Positions 1 through 7,387 of a DNA stretch of 11,598 nucleotides are shown piece by piece. Position numbers and translations under genes: made by a program. Under the pieces are notes generated by a model. It was given only the letters and a program-made list of their open reading frames with translations. It did no database searches and was not told where the DNA came from. Origin of the DNA: Larix sibirica (lineage: Eukaryota > Streptophyta > Pinopsida > Pinales > Pinaceae). Each line of letters starts with the position of its first letter. Position 1 is the first letter of the stretch. The DNA lies in the NCBI GenBank assembly GCA_004151065.3, contig NWUY0305002683.1, forward strand, positions 2,322-13,919. The letters are read 5' to 3'.

Positions 1-253
1 CATGATCACTCCGGGTGGGAGGGGATCTACCGGAGTTGCCGTGGGGATAAAAATTCAACTTAACAATAACATAAATGGTTGTTTCGAACTTTACACATGG
101 AAATCTAGAAACATAATCACCATAAAAATATAATTTAAAAAGAAACAAGTTTGAAAATAATTTTATATCTTTTATAAAAAAATTATAAATTTTATATTCA
201 AAGTTCACAAATGTCACAATTCTAAAAGCTATAATGGTAAAATCATTAAAATT
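1..253. other. AT-rich flank downstream of the START gene
   Basis: No coding signal is seen. The first 50 bases are GC-rich (CCGGGTGGGAGGGG) and the rest is long A/T runs. No clean AATAAA on the minus strand was found; AATATAAA-like sequence near 190-200 could serve as a polyadenylation signal. Confidence 0.5.
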
Positions 254-361
254 TGTGACGACCCTTTCCAGTTGCAAAGAAGAATAACGTCGGCATTGGG
301 CAAAATGTGTGACGACCCTTTCCAGTTGAAGAGAAGAAAAACATTGGCAATGGGCAATACG
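254..361. repeat. 54-bp tandem duplication, two copies
   Basis: Copies are 254-307 and 308-361. The first 21 bases (TGTGACGACCCTTTCCAGTTG) are identical and the rest differ at about a fifth of positions. It lies just past the START stop codon, so probably in its 3' UTR or flank. The unit is 18 codons long and open on the plus strand, but no gene is supported there. Confidence 0.9.
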
Positions 362-422
362 ACATTTGCCGACCGTTTAAACAGTTCAAATCAGCGAAAG
401 AATTGTTTAGAAAACATATTTT

Positions 423-578
423 TCAAATATCTTTACATGAATCATTGGAAACTTCAGGGAGACACAGACTTTCAAGCCATTTATTAACAGCCAAGATGAA
501 TATGTGGTTGATCACCAGAACAAGTTTGGATCGTCGCTTATTCACCCACCACCTTGGCATCCACCCACGGGGATTCAC
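423..578 (-). other. Exon 5 (terminal coding exon) of the START gene
   Basis: The acceptor is GATTTGCAG|GTGAATCC. It reads VNPRGWMPRWWVN, which continues the strand ending in SVQ and forms the conserved D/N-P-x-G-W-x-P-x-W turn before the C-terminal START helix (KLVLVINHIFILAVNKWLE). It ends at a TGA (425-423) after 51 codons. The intron before it (680-579) is only 102 nt. Confidence 0.82.
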
Positions 579-3247
579 CTGCAAATCATGTACGATCTTT
601 AAATTATTTAAACAATTAAATCAGGCCTGAACAAATTGAGAAATAACGTAATTATAATAACTGCCAGTTTTTTTTATTACCTGCACTGAACAAGTAAGAT
701 TGCAGGATCTGTTGTCATCCAGCATTTGGATGACCCACCCCAATTCAAGCTTTCCCCGAATTCGCTTCCTGTTCTCGGCTAATATTGCTCTTCCCAACCG
801 TTTGGGCAGTGAAGCCACGCCAACCACCTGCACTACATGACATCAAGTCAATTTATTATTATTTGTTATATTGTTGCAAAACTCATCAGTGGCAAATGAT
901 AGGCAAAGGTGCAAGCAGCGACATCAAGCAGAAATGGGCAGAAAATACTAGCAAATGTCATATTTGAAAAACTAAAAAAACTGATTTGAAAAACTCGAAC
1001 AATTGGTGTCTTATAAATTAGTAGTTTGAACATGCTAAGATTTGAAACATGCATGCTAAGATTTGGATTTGCAGAGGTGCAAACAGCAACTTCAAGAAGA
1101 AATGGGTAGAAAATAGAAAATGTCATATTCGAAAAACTCAAAACTAATTTGAAGAACTCGAAGAATTGGTGTCTTATAAAGTAGTAGTCTGAACATGCTA
1201 AGATTTGAAACATGCATGTAAGATTTGGATTTGCAGAGTTGCAAACAGCAACATCAAGAAGAAATGGGTAGAAAATAGCAAATGTCATATTCGAAAAACT
1301 CAAAAAACTGATTTGAAAAACTAGAACAATGGGTGTCTTATAAAGTAGTGGTCTGAACATGCTAAGATTTGTAACATGCATGCTAAGATTAGGATTTACA
1401 GAGGTGCAAACAGCAACATCAAGAAGAAATGGGTAAAAGAATTGTTAGAATGTTAATGTTGTTGAGACAACGCAATTGAGGAAATGAGAATATTTGAGAC
1501 AACACAATTCATTTATTTTTATATTAAATATGCAATTTCAATAATACAAAACTACTGAGATTGTAAGATTATAAAGTTTAGATTATAGAACTTGCCAAAA
1601 ATAAACAACTCTCAATGTTGTATTGATTGCATTATGTTTTAGATACTGTTTGATCTGACATATCGTGAGATACACAAGCATATATCCAATAATATATTGT
1701 ATAAATTTATGCAATAATACTGTTGAGTGCATAATGCTTCTCAGAGAAAATAATTGATAGCATGAAACACTCTGAAAATAATTGGATGACCTGTAAAACT
1801 TGCATAATGTTTGTTAAAAAAAATTGATGGCTGCATGAAACACTCTGAAAATTGGATGATTTGAAAAACTTAGATAACTGGATTCCCTGAAAAGCAAAGA
1901 AGAAATCGATGATCTGAGAAACTTGGAATCAAGAGTGACTTGAAAAACTCCAAACTCACAAAATTTGGTGGCCCGAAAAAATCGGAAAAACTAGGAAAAT
2001 TAAGTGATCCGAAGAACTCGAAAATTTGAATGACCTGAAAACCTAAATAACTCAGAAAACGGTCACCTGAATAACTGAAAAAAATGGAAAGAATTTAAGA
2101 GATTTTTGTAGCACAATATACGGAATTATCTGACATAGATCGAATCTTAAATCTGTATATTGATGTAGAGCTAAGTAAGTACATATGTTCGATCATCGAC
2201 GGCTTTTCGTGTTTCGTAGAGGAGAAACTCTCTGCCGCGTAAGATGGAGTGACCTGCCAATTCGCTGAATGCCAAGAAAACAATATCAACGTCTTTCGCC
2301 AGATCTGCTTGCAGTCTGCTTCCTTCGACCAAGGCCGGATCCCAAACCTGGTGATCGCACATACAGGAAGGAATTAATTAATTGATGATATTTTTTTCCA
2401 GAGAAAGGAATTAAGCTTCCTGATCTTAGTTTGGAGAGATCATAGAATCTCTCAATAATTTTCATTTGAAATTAATCGATTCAAATCAATTAAGCTAACT
2501 CATTATTGAAATTAATCGATTCAAATCAATTAAACTAACTCATTAATTGATGATTTCAGCAATCTTCACTTTGAAATTGATCTATTCAAAATCGCTTTAG
2601 GGTTTAGTTGGCAGTTTGTAGTTTAAAGAAAATGAAAGTGTTTGACCTTGGTTCTTGACAAATTTTAAACCAATCGAATTGGTTTAACCAAAATGATTCA
2701 AGCAATCGACAAATTTTAGACAAATCAAATTGGTTTAACCAAAAGAATTCAAGAAATTGACAAATTTTAGACAAATCAAATTGGTTTAACCAAATGGATT
2801 CAAGAAATTAAGAGAATAGGGATCGGACTAATCTCGATAATCTTGCCTTAGCAGTGTTTACAGTGTTGGCAAGTCCTTCGAAGGCGGAGAGGGGGACCCG
2901 GAAGGTTCGGGACCCTCGAACTGTTTGTTTTTTGTGGGAGATCTCAACGCCTTCATCGATCATCAATGGCTCCCATTCATTGAGATGGGTCGGAAGATTG
3001 CGATGACGATGATCATTTAGCAGCTTTTCAACAAGTTTATCGCTGGCTTCCGTTACGTATCGTTTGACGGAATCGCCGCTCACAGTCCTGTGGTGCCATA
3101 TACAATTTTGTCATCAAGAATGCGGCCAGCCATTAATTAATCAAGATTCGAATGAAATTCAATTTGCAGCAGGATGAGTACTACTTACCACTTTTGCGAT
3201 GGCCTGCGTAGCTTGAAATACCTGGAATTGCCGGAGTTCCTCCACAT
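423..3247 (-). CDS. START-domain (StAR-related lipid transfer) protein, five exons, 255 aa
   Basis: Manual gene model: join of 3247-3189, 3087-2847, 2347-2183, 827-681 and 578-423 on the minus strand, totalling 768 nt with no internal stop. START domains are about 200-residue helix-grip folds that bind a lipid or sterol in a hydrophobic pocket. Landmarks in order: WEPLMIDEGVEISHKK (about residues 58-73), SRTFRV, VWDPALVEGSRL (from about 101), DVDIVFLAFSE, RGREFLLYETRK, DDRTYVVGVASL, KLELGWVIQML, and VNPRGWMPRWWVN near the end. Junction phases agree everywhere: phase 2 after exon 1, phase 0 after exons 2, 3 and 4. The start is the first ATG after an in-frame upstream TGA, with no other ATG between; upstream exons cannot be excluded. 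The protein is START-only: there is no homeodomain, PH, kinase or clear membrane segment, and about 57 residues precede the domain. The exons are visibly richer in GC than the introns. Ligand and subfamily are unknown. Confidence 0.8.
681..827 (-). other. Exon 4 of the START gene
   Basis: The acceptor is TAGTGCAG|GTGGTTGG and the donor GTGCAG|GTAATAAA. It holds 49 codons, VVGVASLPKR to NLTCSVQ, including KLELGWVIQML, which matches the penultimate START strand pair (normally R.SGW.I..L). Phase 0 at both ends. It lies 1,355 nt from exon 3, with the tandem arrays in between. Confidence 0.82.
906..1438. repeat. About 165-bp tandem array, three full units plus a partial fourth
   Basis: Units begin at about 906, 1074, 1236 and 1401, with spacings of 168, 162 and 165 bp. 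Each reads AGGTGCAAACAGCAAC..., then AAGAAGAAATGGGTAGAAAATA, then TCGAAAAACTC and TTGAAAAACTCGAA motifs, then TTGGTGTCTTATAAA, and ends with two CATGCTAAGATTTG copies. The fourth unit breaks off after about 38 bp. The array lies within intron 3 of the START gene. Unit length is in the range of plant satellites, but the copy number is very low. Confidence 0.92.
1439..1728. other. AT-rich intron sequence, no feature seen
   Basis: This part of intron 3 lies between the two tandem arrays. Only a repeated GAGACAACGCAATTGAG / GAGACAACACAATTCAT pair (about 1463 and 1497) stands out. Confidence 0.5.
1729..1871. repeat. 73-bp tandem duplication in intron 3
   Basis: GCATAATG starts at 1729 and again at 1802, and CATGAAACACTCTGAAAA at 1761 and 1834. 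The second copy has small indels. Both carry the TTGGATGA..TGAAAAACT motif also seen in the 165-bp array and in 1872-2090. Confidence 0.85.
1872..2090. repeat. Degenerate short repeats rich in GAAAAACT
   Basis: The plus strand carries many spaced variants of (A)TGA..TGAAAAACT.GGAAAATT, such as TGACTTGAAAAACTCC, CGGAAAAACTAGGAAAATT and CCGAAGAACTCGAAAATT. Spacing is irregular. It looks like an older, decayed relative of the arrays at 906-1438. Confidence 0.6.
2183..2347 (-). other. Exon 3 of the START gene
   Basis: The acceptor is GATCACCAG|GTTTGGG and the donor TAT|GTACTTACT. It holds 55 codons running from VWDP to DDRTY, the centre of the START fold (WDP, DIVFLAF, RGREFLLY). Both junctions are phase 0. 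The donor is not strong beyond GTA, but the join TY|VVGVASL restores a typical START strand. Confidence 0.82.
2466..2545. repeat. 40-bp tandem duplication in intron 2
   Basis: The unit TTGAAATTAATCGATTCAAA... starts at 2466 and 2506, nearly identical. A decayed third copy (TTTGAAATTGATCTATTCAAA) lies near 2571-2591. Confidence 0.9.
2657..2809. repeat. 51-bp tandem triplication in intron 2
   Basis: Copies begin at 2657, 2708 and 2759, a spacing of exactly 51 bp each. Each holds GACAAATTTTA and TTGGTTTAACCAA, the latter a small inverted repeat (TTGGTT/AACCAA). Differences are few, so the expansion is fairly recent. It ends about 37 bp from the proposed GC splice donor. Confidence 0.93.
2847..3087 (-). 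other. Exon 2 of the START gene
   Basis: The acceptor is CACCACAG|GACTG. The exon supplies the third base of the split Trp codon and 80 further codons, covering the start of the START domain (NEWEPLMIDEGVEISHKK). Its end is set at AAG|GCAAGATT, a GC-type donor: this keeps phase 0 and leaves a normal spacing between the first strand and the WDP motif of exon 3. A GT donor at AACACT|GTAAAC (ending at 2862) is also phase 0 but removes five residues (VNTAK) and is a poorer splice site. Confidence 0.75.
3189..3247 (-). other. Exon 1 (coding part) of the START gene
   Basis: Contains 19 codons (MWRNSGNSRY...) plus two bases of a Trp codon. The donor is AAGTG|GTAAGTAG, a near-consensus plant 5' splice site. 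Only this frame (phase 2) joins in frame to exon 2; the other reading frame with good residues runs into a stop there. The intron that follows (3188-3088) is 101 nt. This exon shows no START landmark, so it is the least certain part of the model. Confidence 0.6.
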
Positions 3248-3290
3248 AACTTGTGTGCCCAATGAATGAAAGGAATTATATCTGATCAGT

Positions 3291-3301
3291 GCTCTGATAA
3301 T
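3291..3301 (-). mobile_element. LTR end plus tRNA-Met-type primer-binding-site remnant
   Basis: On the minus strand the sequence AATATTAACA is followed at once by TTATCAGAGC. Plant LTR retrotransposons primed by initiator tRNA-Met have an LTR ending in CA and then TGGTATCAGAGC; nine bases (TATCAGAGC) match and the CA end sits at 3301. The T-rich stretch to its right, with a TATA box at 3545-3552, would be LTR. No gag or pol follows to the left, where START exon 1 begins 44 bp away. Short match; may be chance. Confidence 0.4.
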
Positions 3302-3345
3302 GTTAATATTGTGCGCTCCACAGCATGGCAAATGAGGCTCTCTGA

Positions 3346-3513
3346 TCAGAAGAAAAACTCAGAGGGCACAACCTTACAAAGAAAAACTACATGAGGCTAA
3401 ACAACCTTAATACCAAAACCAAGATGTGGTCAGAAGAAAAACTCAGAGGGCACAACTTTACACAGAAAAACTACATAAGGGTTAATAACCTTAATACCAA
3501 AACCAAGATATGG
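3346..3513. repeat. 84-bp tandem duplication upstream of the START gene
   Basis: Copies are 3346-3429 and 3430-3513. Both contain TCAGAAGAAAAACTCAGAGG and end in AATACCAAAACCAAGAT.TGG, with a handful of substitutions. On the minus strand it sits between the candidate TATA box and the start codon. Confidence 0.92.
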
Positions 3514-3544
3514 CAAATTAAATAAAGAAAGGTGGCGAGACCGG

Positions 3545-3552
3545 TTTTTATA
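3545..3552 (-). promoter_or_regulatory. Candidate TATA box upstream of the START gene
   Basis: On the minus strand the sequence is TATAAAAA, followed by a GC-richer ACCGGTCTCGCCACC stretch. Transcription would start about 30 nt downstream, near 3515, giving a leader of about 270 nt before the ATG at 3247. The 84-bp duplication would then be entirely leader. It may equally be the TATA box of an old LTR. Confidence 0.35.
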
Positions 3553-3559
3553 ACGTTTA

Positions 3560-4150
3560 TGAATTTTTTTATTTAACAACTTTCCAATTTTAATTTTCAC
3601 CTGAGAAACAACCTTAATCAACCAAACTTAAATAATAATCTATAATAAATTTAAGTTATCAAAATCATTACTATTACCAACAGAACAATCTATATGAAAC
3701 CAAAATTCAAAATTTAAGAATATCAAAATCAAGATCTTCCACTTGCATCCCATAAGCTACAATACTCAAAGCTTTGCATCTCACAAGCCAAAGATCCCTA
3801 ACACTAGCATCTTACAAGCATTTTAATCCTTATTACAAGAGTAACACATGATCTTCGAATATTCTCCAAATAGCTAGCATCACACCAACCAAGAGTCTCT
3901 AAGATACAAAGTAGTTGTTTTTTCTATAACAATAATGAGCATAATTTTGTAAGAAAGGGGCTACAAACTAATGGTACACAAGAATAATACAAAATGGAAA
4001 TTGAATTTGAGTTCAAAAACCAACATTTGCATCAAACAAAAATGATTAAAAAAAGATGAGAATCCTTCACAGAGGATTTCAAAGACCTGCTACAAGTATA
4101 GACTCAAAAAAGAAAATATAAAATAAGTATGGCGTTACAAAACATAATTA
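3560..4150. other. AT-rich intergenic stretch, no gene seen
   Basis: Apart from the 31-bp triplet, no open frame with recognisable residues was found on either strand. It may include LTR or retroelement relic sequence, but no motif shows this. Confidence 0.4.
3745..3837. repeat. 31-bp degenerate tandem triplet
   Basis: GCATCCCATAAGC (3745), GCATCTCACAAGC (3776) and GCATCTTACAAGC (3807) recur at 31-bp spacing. The rest of the unit is diverged. A fourth AGCATCACACC occurs near 3876 out of register. Confidence 0.6.
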
Positions 4151-4159
4151 TTTCATTTT

Positions 4160-4620
4160 AATGAAAGGTGTACTTGCTCTGAGCTTCATCTTGTTCCACA
4201 TTTTCCTGCTATGAGCCTTGATTCTCTAGGTCCTTGTCTTCATGAAATTGGTGGACAATTTCTTCTTGTTTGAGCTCGTGCTGAGCCTAACGAAATTTGA
4301 AGATCCAAGGCAGTTGATTGAGAGCCCTTAATGAGATTGCCTACCATATGCCCGTGATGAGGACATTTTTCTTTCAAAGCTTGAATTTGTCTCTTTTGTT
4401 GCATGAATGTATCCATTACCACTACATTATGAACACAAGATTGGTGTTCATTACTATGCATTGTGGTAACTTTTCACTGAGAATATTTAAGTCATGTTAT
4501 CACTAATGTATTCTTCATGCCTTCTAAGAATCCGTTGAATTTCACAATTGTCTCATTGACATTTCCCATGTTACCTAGGGAAATCCATGAAGGTTGGCCT
4601 CTAGGGTACTAAGAGCACCT
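4160..4620 (-). pseudogene. Decayed coding-like stretch of unknown origin
   Basis: On the minus strand, frame-shifted pieces read like protein: GNMGNVNETIVKFNGFLEGM (about 4575-4516), then after stops a 73-residue frame (4461-4240) with VVVMDTFMQQKRQIQALKEK and CPHHGHMVGNLIKG. The composition (Q/K/E-rich, coiled-coil-like) resembles the N-terminal region of some retrotransposon gag proteins, but I recognise no family. Stops and shifts between the pieces argue for a relic. It could also be chance. Confidence 0.25.
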
Positions 4621-5318
4621 ATCAAGTGCCAACCCACTTGAATGTAATTAACTATATACTGGGACAAAACTGAAGGAACTAACCCCCACCACTTGAAGTA
4701 GCAAAAACACCCCTAAACCAAAAGAACAAATTCACATAGATTGCACAATCTTCTAACAACAACCAAGACCAACCAAGGAAGCGTGAACCAAAAACACTAA
4801 ACCAACAAAGTAGAGAATCCCTATACGAAAGATTCTCTAGTCCAACAAAAAACACTAGAATTTGTCAAACTATTGGAGGAGAGGTTGCATAAAATCACAT
4901 AACAAAAGAAGATTTTCCCAATAGAGCCTCATACTAGTTGAGGATTCTTCAATCAAGCTACCAATAGGATAATGGTTAAACCACAGACTTAAGACAAACC
5001 ATGCTTTAAAATCCAATGGCACTAAGGGAAGCTCATAGTGATGAGACATACCAAAAAAAGGAACGCTATACTCCATAATCTCACATACAAGCCTAGGATT
5101 AAAACTTTAAAATTCAAAACGATGACATGGAGAAACATATTACAAGAGTGGTGCCTTACAATGGGTGCACTCAACCTCGATTTCCATTATACAATTACCT
5201 TTAATTGTTTTGAATACCTTGCAAGGTGGTAGATTACATGCTCCTATCATTAATTTAATTAATACCATAAGTTTTAGGGTTCTAACTTAGGGGATTGTGT
5301 GGTATAAAACCTCCCATT
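4621..5318 (-). other. Probable LINE 3' untranslated region, boundary unknown
   Basis: This stretch lies downstream of the LINE RNase H stop codon. One 68-residue minus frame (5076-4870) is open but has no recognisable motif. No poly(A) tail (poly-T on the plus strand) or target-site duplication is visible, so the LINE end cannot be placed. Confidence 0.35.
4811..4839. repeat. Perfect inverted repeat (hairpin)
   Basis: The arms TAGAGAATC and GATTCTCTA (9 bp) flank an 11-nt loop CCTATACGAAA. There is no T tract or neighbouring gene to give it a role. It lies in the probable 3' region of the LINE. Confidence 0.6.
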
Positions 5319-5974
5319 CTACACAATTCCTTCATTCAATCTCATTGCTCGATTGGCTTGATAGTTTGCTGGATAGTTAAACTCTCTCAAAATGTGATCA
5401 AACGATATGTCTTTGAACCAAGATGCTTCTGCCTTTGTTCTAGCTATACGACGTGTTAGGGAGCCTTCAACTTACATATGTTTCTTGTTCATAAGATTTA
5501 TAAGAATCGTTGAATCCTCCAATACAATGAGAAACCTGGTATGAATAGGATCAAGAATTCCGAGCCCTTGAAGAATGGTATAAAACTCAACTTGATTATT
5601 GGTAGCTATTTCAAGACCCCAAGCATAACACAATTCTAGATTTCTTGTAGGATCAAGAATGATCACCCCAACACCTACCACCCTTAGATTGCTTTTTGAA
5701 TCCCTTTTTTTTGAAGTTGTTGACATCGTTAAAAATACTCCTCATTCATTATGATCTGCCAAAAGGGATAAGAGGAAGGCTGAGGGAGAGTCAATTTAGG
5801 AAGTCTGACTCCCAGCAACATGTTTGCCATCCAATTCTTTTCCTCAGTCAAACAACAAATATGATTTGTGATACCTATGGAGTGAATGACCTCAACCATT
5901 AGGTTCTTGGATTTTGTAGCAATGGACCTTGGGCTAATTTGCTCATGTTCAAATATAATTTTATAATGTGCCAA
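5319..5974 (-). pseudogene. LINE C-terminal RNase H (RVT_3 type)
   Basis: A linker frame (5974-5729) is followed by the RNase H frame (5726-5472): VVGVGVIILDPTRNLELCYA, ATNNQVEFYTILQGL and LIVLEDSTILINLM. After a TAA the same frame continues ARTKAEASWFKDISFDHILREFNYPANYQANRA to a TAG at 5321-5319. The acidic Glu of NNQVE and Asp of LEDST are in the expected places, while the first Asp of the usual DGA is not seen (GVGV instead). This domain order is known from plant LINEs. The internal stop and upstream shift make it a relic. Confidence 0.8.
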
Positions 5975-6634
5975 CCAAATTTTCCAACATAAATATTTTG
6001 GTTGTGCTAGCCAAATAATCCCTTTGAGGGTAATTGTTTTTGAAGGAACCTTTGTAATGCTTGGGGTAGAGGGGAAACATATCTCTCCAAATTTCTAGGG
6101 CTATCAATTTGCATTTGAGCTCTTTAAAGGTGTAATCCCAAACTTTTTTTGTATAAGGGAAATAAAAAAAGAGATGGCAGTGATTCTTTGCATCAACTTC
6201 ACATAAGGCACATTGAGAGGGGACATGAACCCCTTGATTTTGGACATTTTTGGAGGTTAGTAATTTACAATGAATCATGTTCCAATAGAAGGAATTCACC
6301 TTTGGAAGTCCATTCCCATGCCATACATACTTCCATATACTAGAATGTTGGGGTGAGGAAAATCCTATAGTTGTTCTTGATAACCAAGTTTGACAAAGTA
6401 AATGTTGCACCCCCATCCTATGTTGTCTTGTTGATTTAGAATAATTGGAGCATAGCCCTTCAGGAGGGAGAAGAGGTGATGAATTAGTTCAAGAGGTGAA
6501 AAGAACCAACCAATGCAATGCTTGCCATCCTTAGCCCAACTAGAGATACCATATAGAGATTTAAGGCCCCGACCATCTATCCATGCCTTTAATGGGAGAA
6601 CCTCACCCTTGTTTTCTAGTGGGGGGTTTCCCAT
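5961..6634 (-). pseudogene. LINE connection region and zf-RVT zinc-binding domain
   Basis: The 89-residue frame 6634-6365 (WIDGRGLKSLYG, HCIGWFF) matches the region just after the RT. It overlaps a second frame, 6416-5961, with the zf-RVT pattern: SIWKYVWHGNGLPKVNSFYW, HCKLLTSKNV, then CALCEVDAKNHCHLFFYF..KKVW. The Cys-x2-Cys pair and the following His, taken as metal ligands in this family, are present. The two frames differ, so one frameshift separates them. The 151-residue frame is the longest uninterrupted piece of the LINE. Confidence 0.8.
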
Positions 6635-6639
6635 GATGT

Positions 6640-7387
6640 TGTCAGTCCATAATATAACATTCTTGAAATTGCATGGAATACAAGTGATCTTAGATTGGAT
6701 TGGAGGTGCTATATAGGTTTACATAGTTTCCATATATATGATCCCTTCCTATTGTCAAGTGGTCTATCAAGACATATCTTTCTACTACATTAAAAACACT
6801 TATTGATAAGAACTTTCTTCCACTAGTCAAATTTGTTTGATATTAACCTTCATATTATCTTTCCCCCCATTGCAATGTTCATTAAATTAGCCTTCCTTGA
6901 TGTCCAAATCACCTCTCCCCTTGGGATCTCCGATCTTGTGCTAATTTACTAAATGGATTTCTTTTGATTTGATTATCCCCTTTCCAAAGAAACTTGTGAA
7001 TTTATTGTGCCATTTAAAGGGGCTAGCATAGTGGAACACTGATAAATAGGAAGAGTTGATAGGATTGATTTGATAAGAACAATTTGCCTAGCCAGATTCA
7101 ACCATTGACACTCCCATTGTTAAATGTTTGTTTATCTGTTTGATGACACCTTACAACACTGTTGATGTTGGATTTCTAAGATATACACATTATGAGGTAT
7201 TTGAATCTTTCCCACTCTTATATACAATGTGAAAATTAAATATTCTATATATGGACCAAAGAAGGGAGGGGTTGGTGTTCCAACTGAATATCTGATTTTT
7301 TGCATTGTTGGCCTCCCCCTTAACACATTAAGGAATTGGTCCAAAATGTCTATAAACCTTTTAGCTAGCATTGATATACAAATCAAT
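6640..7387 (-). pseudogene. LINE reverse transcriptase, C-terminal (thumb) part
   Basis: Recognisable pieces in different minus frames, going down in coordinate, are RFIDILDQFLN, EANNAKNQIFSWNT, LNLARQIVLIKSILSTLPIY (about 7100-7030), FLWKGDNQIKR (near 6985-6955) and ANLMNIAMGGKII followed by a TGA where Trp is expected. These match the region after the catalytic FADD box through the thumb and FLW motif of plant L1 RTs. The FADD box itself would lie just beyond 7388 and is absent. At least three frameshifts and stops make it non-functional. Confidence 0.75.

Larger units (their letters stand above)
2348..2846 (-). other. Intron 2 of the START gene, probable GC-AG intron
   Basis: On the minus strand the intron begins GCAAGATT directly after AAG and ends ATCACCAG. 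GC donors normally pair with a strong AG| upstream and GCAAG, as here. It contains the 51-bp x 3 and 40-bp x 2 tandem repeats. Confidence 0.6.
5319..7387 (-). mobile_element. L1-type LINE remnant, 5' part missing
   Basis: The minus strand shows, in order, the end of the reverse transcriptase, the zf-RVT zinc-binding region and an RNase H domain of the plant RVT_3 type. That is the C-terminal half of plant L1-like LINE ORF2. No endonuclease, ORF1 or RT fingers/palm is present. The frame is broken many times, so it is dead. The right edge coincides with the probable terminus of the gypsy LTR at 7388. A LINE inserted into by the gypsy element fits best; a 5'-truncated LINE copy is the alternative. 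Confidence 0.85.

Noticed and set aside
866-1381. 171-residue minus-strand open frame across the 165-bp repeats
   Set aside because: It is a by-product of the tandem array. The repeats read SFSNMTFAIFYPFLL in register, but the middle unit passes through another frame for about 25 residues (LACSDYYFIRHQFFEFF), so the frame is not conserved between units. It lies inside an intron of the START gene.
2095-2289. 64-residue minus-strand frame
   Set aside because: It overlaps exon 3 of the START gene in another frame and lacks its motifs.
4318-5232. Plus-strand frames of 62-64 residues (4318-4506 and 5038-5232)
   Set aside because: Short, with no motif and no splice context; they are antisense to the relic and the probable LINE 3' region.
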